Both the position numbers and the translations under genes were made by a program. A stretch of DNA of 64,000 nucleotides from Adineta vaga (Eukaryota; Rotifera), in assembly GCA_021613535.1 (NCBI GenBank), contig CP075497.1, positions 434,001-498,000 of the forward strand. The letters run 5' to 3'. Each line of letters starts with the position of its first letter. Positions within the stretch are counted from its first letter, which is position 1. A model generated the notes under the pieces. It made no database searches. It was not told where the DNA came from and saw only the letters and a program-made list of their open reading frames with translations. Positions 56,116-64,000 of this stretch are shown piece after piece.

Positions 56116-58509
56116 CCCTTTGACTTCCGAATTATTTTTTGTTGGATTGCATTCAAGTAAATCACTGAATTAGCTTCCTCTAGACATAAGAGTATATGTT
56201 AGATATATCTTATGTGTTATCACAGGTGATTAATCGATTTGCGCAATATAAGTCACATTGAACTCTACTAGGCTGAACGGAAATTTTAACTGTTGAAGTT
56301 TATTAATTGTAAAACTTATGCAGTGTTTTCATGAAATAACAAAAAACAATTTTTATGCTGTTTTACACATAAAGAAATACCACAAAAACTGCATTTTATG
56401 TTACTAAATATCGGTCGAGCTTTAGTACTGCAATATCCACACCTTCCTTTAGGTCCAGCTACAGGCATATGTGCTAATAATTGAGTTGATAAAGATTTGT
56501 TCTTCGTTGTCATTTGAATTCGTCTTAGCTTTTGAGCAGAAAAGTGAACAGGTCTACCTTTTCTTTTTCTTGTACTAACATCACCAATTAGCGACATTGA
56601 AATAGAAGAGAGGAAGTCAATATAATCCATATGTTGTTCATTGAGATCGTTATAACAAATCAACGCATTCGAAAGACTTGCTTGAAGGAAGTAAATAAAT
56701 ATACGAAACCAATTTCGCTTAGATTTTCTGTCAATCGAATAACAAGAAATGCGTTGATCGAATGAATCTACACCACCCATAAATTTGTTGTATTTAGATA
56801 TCATTTGTGGACAAATAATGCGTTGTTTTGAGCCATCTTTTTCTCCTCTAAAAATTGTTTCTGTTTCTCTTGGATCAAAGGAATTAGTTGCAACAAACAC
56901 CGGCTTCCTGTCCTGCCATTTGACCACAGATATTTGGTTGTAAGAGCAGTATTTATATTCTCCTCTTTTCAGTTTCTCTTTTAGTAAAAGTTCTGTAGGA
57001 AATAACTTTCTATTAGTTCTTATCGTTCCAGTTGCTCCAATTTTCTTCTGTTTTAGTTGTAGCAGCAGAGGAATAGATGTAAAAAAGTTATCAAAAAATA
57101 GCTGGTGATTCACTAAATCCAAGTTGTTAATAAGCTGTAAAACAACACTTTCACCTAATGCTCCTTGTCTAGTTTCTTGTTTACCGGTATAAATGTCGAA
57201 ATTATAAAGATATCCTGTCAAAGAATCTGCTAAACACCACACCTTGTATCCTCTCTTGATCGGTTTTAAAGGTAAATATTGTTTCAAAGAGTTTTTACCT
57301 TTAAATTTGATCATACTTTCGTCGATGCAAATGTTGGTTCCCAAAATAAAGTTCACTTGAAAGTTCGTCTTGAGTAAATGTATGAAGTCGAAAACTTTGA
57401 ATAATTTGAACTTTTTTGAACTTTTTGCAAATTGTTTTTGTTTTGTATTGTCTGATAAATGAAATGAAGTAAATATTCGATAAAATTCTTTTCTTGGCAT
57501 AGTATTCGAAATAATTTCTGTATAAAATATTTTATTCCTATACCAATAATCATTTATTCGAGGTAATCGATGTAGACCCATGATTATCAATATACCGAGA
57601 AAAGCACGAATAGTACTTTCACTAACTTCTTGCCAATTACTTGGTTGTTCTTGTGCCAACCATTTTTTCTTTCCATAAATATTTGTTTGTTTTATCATCA
57701 AATTATAAACATCTTGTGTGAAGAACTTGTGGAAGATGTCAATCGGTTTGATGTTATTGGTAAAATTTATTGTTGTGTGTCCTTTGGCTTCATTTACAGA
57801 AAAAATTGTGTCTTGTATAAATTTTTCACTCCAAATCCACTCAAGTTCTTCTTCCATTTTGTTTTCAGTATCATCATCTTCTTCTTCTTCGTTTTCATCT
57901 TCAATAACGTCTTCTTCATCTATTTCAAGATCACTTTCATTTTACTCATAAAAACCGCTTTCATCAGCAAAAGGTAAGTCACTTGCATTACTTTCTTGAT
58001 CAGTATCCATGTTGTGCTTGTTGTATATTAGAATTACGTTCGATCAAATGGAAACAGTTAAAACTAATTGTATGAGATAAATATAGATGTATTATAGCAG
58101 AAAATCAGTAACTATATATAGATTTCGAACATTACGTTCTAGGAAGATCCAACAGAGAACATGACGTCATGAAAGAATACATATATAATATCATAGAAGA
58201 ATAGCAGAACATAGAAGGTAGATGAGTACAAATCACGTCATTAGAAAAGGAAAATCAAAGATATAGAAGAACGCGTAAAACTGATATACGGCATCAACTG
58301 ATCCAAATACTTCGCGACACTAGCTTGTGTTAAGATCGCAAATACCGCTATGTGAAGGCGGTGTATATGGCACAGGTACTTCGAAAAAAATCCTAGAACA
58401 CTTTCTGTTACATCCTTTCAAAAGATTATGTACTAATTTTTATGAATTACATTATGAGAAATATTAAAAAAACAGGTGTAGCTTTTTTTATACCAGGGAA
58501 GTCAAAGGG
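56116..58509 (-). mobile_element. piggyBac transposon with perfect 13-bp TIRs and TTAA target duplication
   Basis: The left end reads TTAA|CCCTTTGACTTCC (56112-56128) and the right end GGAAGTCAAAGGG|TTAA (58497-58513). TIRs are perfect over 13 bp and the duplicated TTAA is the family's target. 2394 bp long, with one minus-strand transposase gene. Inserted into the LDLa gene at 58514. Confidence 0.96.
56316..58010 (-). CDS. piggyBac transposase
   Basis: The main frame 56316-57857 (513 codons) has the DDE/D core: D179 in ICIDESMIKFKG, D256 in LFFDNFFTS, and D364/D367 in FMGGVDSFDQ. A C-terminal cysteine-rich domain follows (RCGYCSTK, CSFCGISLCVKQHKNC). Upstream, the same frame extends to an ATG at 58010 with a typical acidic N-terminus (MDTDQESNASDLPF, then a Glu/Asp run). 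It is interrupted once by TAA at 57942-57944. If translation starts at 57857 the catalytic part is whole. Nuclear enzyme for precise TTAA cut-and-paste. Element looks recent: perfect TIRs, a single lesion. Confidence 0.93.
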
Positions 58510-61015
58510 TTAATTCAGAATTGATATTATGCAGAATCTTTTCCTTTTGATGTATTTTAGATATCAATGAAACAGAAAGATTCATCGATATATCTGGATA
58601 ATTACCTAAATCTCTCGCTGTGAAAAAGCGATCAATATCATCATTATCAGTTCGTAATTCCAATTGACAAAGATATTCTTTGTTTTCAAAAATTTCAACA
58701 GGTTTTATATACATCAAACCTCGATCTGTAGATTGATAAAGACAACGTTCTTCTTCAACCAATTCTGTTTGTAAATCCTGATTTATACGACAAACTTTAT
58801 ATGGAGTGATACATTTACTATCATTCCATGAAAAATAATCATCGTTAATATTTGTAGTTCCATTATAAAAGTAGAATTCACGTAATAAAAATGTATCATT
58901 ACAAGAATCAAGATATTTCTCGTACATATGAATTAATGGTATACAATAAGGTGATTCAAAATAGTCCTTGTAACATTCATGTTCATTAAAAGAACATTTT
59001 GTATTAGGACAATTAATCTCATCTTCACCATTTGGACAATTCCAGTATTTATCACAATATGTATATGGATTATTGCATGGCCACCAATCACAATTGCTTT
59101 CATCAGTTTCTGTAAGCATAAGTGAAACTATTTTTCTGTTGTTATAATGATTGCATAATTCTACAAATGGTACTAGAATTACTAAATTTTGTGTGTATGA
59201 AAATATTTCATCCTCGCCCAAAGGACAATCAGGAGCTCCATTACCAACTGCAACTGATGATAAACATTTATTCGAATCTGATTGACATTTAAATCGATTT
59301 GAATTGTTCCATTGACAGGTATTAAATGTTTCGTCTTCTCTAAAAATACAATCCCGTGCACCATCTCCAACGCGATGATATGAAATACATTTCATAGATT
59401 CATTGCAGTAAAAATAGGATGAATTTATACATGATTTTTCATTACTCATTTTTAAGCATTGATGATAATAAAAGCCAAAAGATGACACTAAATCATTAAA
59501 ATCTTTCATTTCAATAAATTCTGTTAGATTTGAAGGATGACAACATGTTAATCCATTGATTATTTGTGTAGAATCTATTTTCATTAATAACATAGGACAA
59601 CTTTGTATATTAAAACATACAAAATCAGGTATAATATTTTCTTTGAATTGATCAATTGAACGATTAGTAAAATAAATAAATTGAAAAAAACCAAATAAAA
59701 TAGGATGTTCTGGTATTGCTAACCATTCAGAAAAACAATGTTGAGTTAAAGGTTCACAATCTTTATTCCATACATCTGCAATAGACGGAGGTGGTTTCAG
59801 AATATCCAATGCATTAAATTGATCTAAAACAATATATTACATAGAACAAAAGGTAATCTAATTGTATATTGTGCAATGGTATAATATCTAACGTTCTTGA
59901 GTAGAATCTCGATTTTTGTGACTCCTTTTGATCTATGATTTCTTATGCTAGAAATTATAAGGATCAAACACACAGATATTTTTCTCACCTAAACCAAATG
60001 TTCGATTGAAATGAAGTGCACAATAAAATGCTTTTTGACAATTAATACTTGAAATATGATCTATTGAGTTAAGCATGAATCGAGTTAATTCTATGTCTTT
60101 GCCATTAGAACACCTTTTCTGATCAACTGGTAGATAAGTATCTATCAAATATTGACCATCACCACATTGAAAAGACCATGAATATCGACCAGTACGTTCC
60201 TGACATCGAAAGGTGGAAATATATGAACAATCTTGATTCATCATTTTATTATGAGACGAGCGAACTTCTTCTTCATCACTACCATCCAAACAATCAATAC
60301 TATGACTACTATCTTTTTCAAATGTCAATGGAATACATTGACCACCATAATGACATCGATATTCATTATTAGTACATTTAATCATTTCTAACAGATGACA
60401 CCATTGTTCATCTTCTCCATTAATACAATCAATTTTTCCATCACATATTTCACGCCAATCGAAACACATTGGCCATGATCCACGATTACAACCAGTTAAA
60501 AATCGATAACATGTTCCATTGGTAATACTTAATTCATTAGCGAAAGTAGCTTGAACAATATCACCGAATGATAAAGTTAAATCATAATCTAACTTGTATT
60601 GACACATCGAAACAAACCATGGTGATGAACAATTATGAAAAACATCTAAATTGTTTCTATTCATTTCATAATTTTCAGCAACATTAATAGGTGCAAACCA
60701 TTGAAGTAATTGTTCACTTGTTATATTTCGTTCTTTTAATTCCTTAAAACTTATTGTTTCTGCTATATTTCCACTAGAAGAATACGAAATTTCTTCTTGC
60801 TCCTCTTCACTCATATCAGATCGTCTACAATAAGGAATTAAATGATAATTACGAATGTAATGTTTATCACGTTCTTTGCCTCCATCAATCAAATAAGCAT
60901 ATAAACAATCCAATGTTGGATAAGAAATTTGACGAATACCAGAATAGTACAATGAATAACGAGTATTCACTGAAATACACTAGAGTAAAAATAACAACAT
61001 ACGTATTATCATCAT
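58510..61015 (-). pseudogene. LDLa-repeat receptor gene interrupted by piggyBac
   Basis: From ATG 61015 a signal peptide MMIIRMLLFLL is followed by TAG (60980-60982), then C-I-S-V-N-T-R-Y-S in frame. The exon 59948-60970 holds FHNCSSPWFVSMCQY, CFDWREICDGKIDCINGEDE and YRCHYGGQCI...CLDGSDEE (LDLa). A second exon (to 58514) holds CISYHRVGDGARDCIFREDE, APDCPLGEDE, WPCNNPYTYCDKYWNCPNGE and related modules. The gap 59810-59947 probably contains an intron (acceptor TTGTTTTAG at about 59831) but no donor fits perfectly. The reading frame runs into the piggyBac TIR and stops at 58502 (ELTL-stop). Same family as the 25.4-30.1 kb receptor; its EGF/7TM part is not seen left of the transposon. Confidence 0.8.
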
Positions 61016-61120
61016 AGTTAGTAATGCTATATGAATGTAGACATTTTTTTTTATAAAGCAAGTTAAAATAGTGTTTTTTTTTTCTTCTCGTTCCTGTTTA
61101 TTTGCTACTAGCACAAAATA

Positions 61121-62798
61121 CAGGGTGGTTCAAAACCTTTACGCCCCTGGTTCTACCTCTAGATCAAATGGTTTCATCAACAATTTTATACTAAATCGTA
61201 GCCCGTAAACAACTGCATCAACGAGTGCAGCCATATACTCATGATTAACAATGAAGGAAAAGACACAGGGACGATACATGCATATGTGCACGTACAGATA
61301 AGGAAGAAATGAAGAAAAAGAAAAAGGAAAAGAATAACCAGGACACTTTTTCAATGTTTTTCATTTCTTTCATGTTCTAAACGTTTCTTTGCTCGTGAAG
61401 ATAACTGTTTTCGTTACCTCAAGAACTGAGTTAAGTATTATCTGAACTTCGACAAGTTCCTGATATCGAAATTGAAGAAATTAAAATGGTCACTCTTCCT
61501 GACACAGAAGAACAACGATTTGTGGATCGAATTCGTTGCATTACATACCGTGAGATACGCGATGAAATGATTGCAAGAACAGGGAATACATTTATCAGTC
61601 GCGAATGGATTTCCGAAAAGCTTCATCGTAGTGAAGACTGGGTACCACGGACTTGGAAGAAAACAGTCGAAGAATGCTATACACAATTTGCAGATGGTCG
61701 ACTTCAGGTGCTCTCGTAAGAAAGCAGAAACATTGTTGCTTCAGCAAGTGGTGTTAGAAACAGCGGCTCTCGAAAAATGGCACGAGAATTTTAGAGAAAA
61801 CAGGACAGAAAGTGAGTTATTCTACGGTTCGTCGTGAACGTCAGTGACAAGGATTAAAACCATTCCATGTTATTTCAAAGCCACGGAAACCAGTCACACA
61901 TGTTGAGGATCGAAAATGGCTTGCAAATTTCGTTGCTGACTAGGCCGAGGAAGATTTTCTACATATGGCGCCGTCGGATGAATTTTATATCTATGTGATA
62001 AGAAAACCAAACCATCAAAATGACAGAATTTGGGCAAAATCTGTTGAAGACATCACCGATGATGAAAGGTACCGTGAAATGGTTCAGAACGCAAAATGCA
62101 TTGGAATTTTCGTTATGTTCACTGCAAAGAAACTTCTTTGGATTCTGAAAGGGGATGGTCAATCGTGGAATGGCGCCTATTTTCGTGACATTATTCTGGA
62201 GAAACATGTGATTCCATTTCTGCATAATCCAGTCAATGTTGTTGATACAGATGAAGTCATATTTCTTCACGATAAGGCAGCCTGTATGAAAGCTAATGCA
62301 ACACAACATTTTCTGGAAGATGAAGGAGTGCATTTCTGGGGCAATTCGATTTGGCCTGGCAATAGTCCTGACATGAATCCTGCAGAGAACATCGGTGCAA
62401 TTATCAAAGATAGAGTTGAAGAGCTGATGGCAAGTGAAGATCCTCAAGATAGATACAATTATGACGCTCTCGCAGCTGTCAGAGGATGTCATACCAATTT
62501 CTAAAGTTATAAAATTTACTGTTAAGCAGTTTATATCCTCAATAAATGAGAAACTTCATGATATATTCGAATAGGTGAATGGAATGATGGTTCTTGCACA
62601 CATTCTAAATTAGAGGATATATGGCACTCTGATATATATGGCATAAGCTCTTTTGATTATGTAATAGACAACACCTGATTCGATAGTACAGGTTGATGTA
62701 GCAGTTTACAGACTACGATTTGGTATAAAATTGTTGATGAAATCGTTTGATCTATAGGTAGAACCAGGGAGGGGGCGTAAAGGTTTTGAACCACCCTG
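61121..62798 (+). mobile_element. Tc1/mariner-type transposon, long TIRs, inactive
   Basis: TA|CAGGGTGGTTCAAAACC at 61119 and the inverted TTTTGAACCACCCTG|TA ending 62798-62800. TIR similarity extends for roughly 110 bp, through CAACAATTTTATA and TAAATCGTAG. The TA dinucleotide duplication is typical. 1678 bp long, with a broken transposase inside. Confidence 0.93.
61486..62504 (+). pseudogene. Tc1/mariner transposase, broken (DD37E-like)
   Basis: The 5' frame has a helix-turn-helix region (RIRCITYREIRDEMIARTGN, ISREWISEKLHRSEDWVPRT). A frame change occurs near 61720-61850 and a TAG at about 61941. The 3' frame (61965-62504) holds the catalytic core: the first acid in PSDE, NDRIWAKS, the second acid in FLHDKAAC, and the third in WPGNSPDMNPAEN. 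Between HD and the final E I count 37 residues, so the signature is DD37E, unlike canonical DD34D mariner or DD34E Tc1. Not functional as it stands. Confidence 0.85.
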
Positions 62799-62800
62799 TA

Positions 62801-63499
62801 CTAATTAAATCGATCATCACAGAAAAGAACGAGAGAAAGGATAACTTCTAGTAAAGTTCTACTCATCAATGATGTCGATGAGATATATTTTTGATTTGTA
62901 TATCGATTCTTTCTTTTGATCTGACTTATAGATAGCCTTGAATAGCTTATGCGAATAATAAAAAAGGACTGCGTCTTTTCAAAGATATATGATTTGATGT
63001 CGATATTTTCTGATTAGCAAAAAACACGAAATTTTCTCACGATTTTTCTTAATCAAAGCGTTTTTGGAATGATCAATCGTTTCATTTGTAGGGATTTCAT
63101 TCTCATCAACTGAGAAATAGGAAGTAAATATGGTTTATATTTTTATTCAGCTATCAAAACGAATATCAAACAAACAGAGAGATATTCTTCGTCGAAATTT
63201 ACTTGTTATTATTCATTAAAATCAAATATCATTTTCTCTATAACAGAACTGTAATTCTGACGATTAAAAGTGATATTTTATGATTTATCACGTATTTTCA
63301 CTAACATTTTATCAAAAATAAATGACATTTCGAATACATATAGATGTTTTATGCTGTTTTTCTTATTTACCATAATCTTTGAATTTAACATTTGCAAAGG
63401 TTATCTTTCGATGGGAAAATTGATGACCTTAGTTTTAATTAAACATCTTCCAATATAAAAAGCAGCACTCTTCTGCAAATATTCAAGGTAATTTTACCA
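62801..63499. other. Gene-free stretch
   Basis: Between the mariner element and the DED gene; AT-rich, no supported frame. Confidence 0.45.
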
Positions 63500-64000
63500 A
63501 TGGATAATCGTCGCTTACGTTCTGTTATTCTCAATCTTCGATATCGTCTTACTAAGGACGATCGAAAACGTCTTCGTTTCTATCTTGGTACTGATGAAAT
63601 ACGAAGAATTCAAGATCATCCGACACTGGCTGGAACTCTGAATCTTATTGGCTCTCTTCTTGATCAAAACAGAATTAACGATATGAATCTCACTCATCTC
63701 ATCAATGCACTTCACGAGATTCATTGTCGTGATGCTGTTGATCGCTTAAGAGGTACATTCATCCTTTTTTGTTTGGTATAATGGCCAGATTAATCACTTT
63801 ATTAAGAGTATCGAAATCGAAATTGTGCAAATCATTCAAATCCATTGATGCACACATTGTCAGAAGTAATGCCAGTCCGTCGACGACACCAGTCAGGACC
63901 GGGTAAGTAAACAACAAAGCAGTCGACATTCTGCTCTTATCTCAATTTCAATTTAGTTTCTCTTCATCGTGATGCTACGAATCCTGATGACATGACAGGC
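63500..64000 (+). CDS. Death-effector-domain (DED)-like protein, 3' end outside window
   Basis: Three exons in the window: 63500-63752, 63807-63902, 63957-64000 (all phase 1; introns 54 bp each, GTACAT...TTAAG and GTAAGT...TTTAG). Residues 1-84 form a single DED-like six-helix unit: RLRSVILNLRYRLTKDDRKR, LRFYLG, then a D/E-R-R motif, LAGTLNLIGSLLDQNRI, and NLTHLINALHEIHCRDAVDR. The phi-D/E-x-x-x-x-R-L pattern fits the DED fold. Linker beyond is Arg-rich (MPVRRRHQSGP). DED proteins act as adaptors in apoptosis or immune signalling by homotypic interaction; the effector part lies outside the window. Confidence 0.78.

Noticed and set aside
1-64000. tRNA, rRNA, CRISPR arrays, bacterial operons
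   Set aside because: None seen: no cloverleaf or conserved rRNA blocks recognised, and the repeats are inverted and dispersed, not regularly spaced direct repeats.

Overview
The window looks like nuclear DNA of a bdelloid rotifer (Adineta/Rotaria type). It is AT-rich, with short GT-AG introns of about 45-95 bp. It carries families typical of bdelloid genomes: LDLa/EGF/7TM receptors, NHL and FG-GAP propellers, arginine ADP-ribosyltransferase and a DED protein, beside bacterial-like genes (right-handed beta-helix, SDR, serine beta-lactamase-like hydrolase) and DNA transposons. This mix of foreign genes, transposons and decayed genes recalls the subtelomeric regions described for bdelloids. The assignment is inference from gene content; no rRNA or mitochondrial marker is present.

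Layout. 0-2.4 kb: minus-strand two-TM/large-ectodomain membrane protein made of two units. 2.9-7.1 kb: foldback element, decayed LDLa gene, small membrane protein. 8.0-11.8 kb: apparently intact hAT transposon with 8-bp target duplication. 12.6-24.7 kb: beta-helix protein, antistasin-like remnant, four-TM protein, broken methyltransferase, small cysteine-rich secreted protein, two NHL proteins. 25.4-30.1 kb: frameshifted LDLa-EGF-7TM receptor. 32.5-34.1 kb: SDR and a decayed copy of the 6.4-kb gene. 35.6-41.7 kb: FG-GAP receptor followed by three tandem units of the two-TM family. 43.8-50.3 kb: small secreted protein, ADP-ribosyltransferase, a truncated segmental duplication, a frameshifted gene, and a chitin-binding/EGF protein. 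51.7-55.5 kb: beta-lactamase-like hydrolase and a third NHL gene. 56.1-62.8 kb: piggyBac inserted into an LDLa gene, then a dead Tc1/mariner. 63.5 kb to the end: DED-domain gene running off the window.

The strongest unexplained signal is a dispersed family of about 20 short inverted repeats. One arm resembles TTGAGGGTGTGGGTGTG and the other its reverse complement, separated by 15-40 bp. The arms read like the bdelloid telomere repeat (TGTGGG)n, always in head-to-head (G-strand then C-strand) order. One copy sits exactly at the break of a duplicated, truncated NHL gene; another ends a methyltransferase reading frame. A second unusual signal is that neighbouring units of the two-TM family can be joined by canonical introns in a shared frame, giving natural concatemers or an extremely compact operon.
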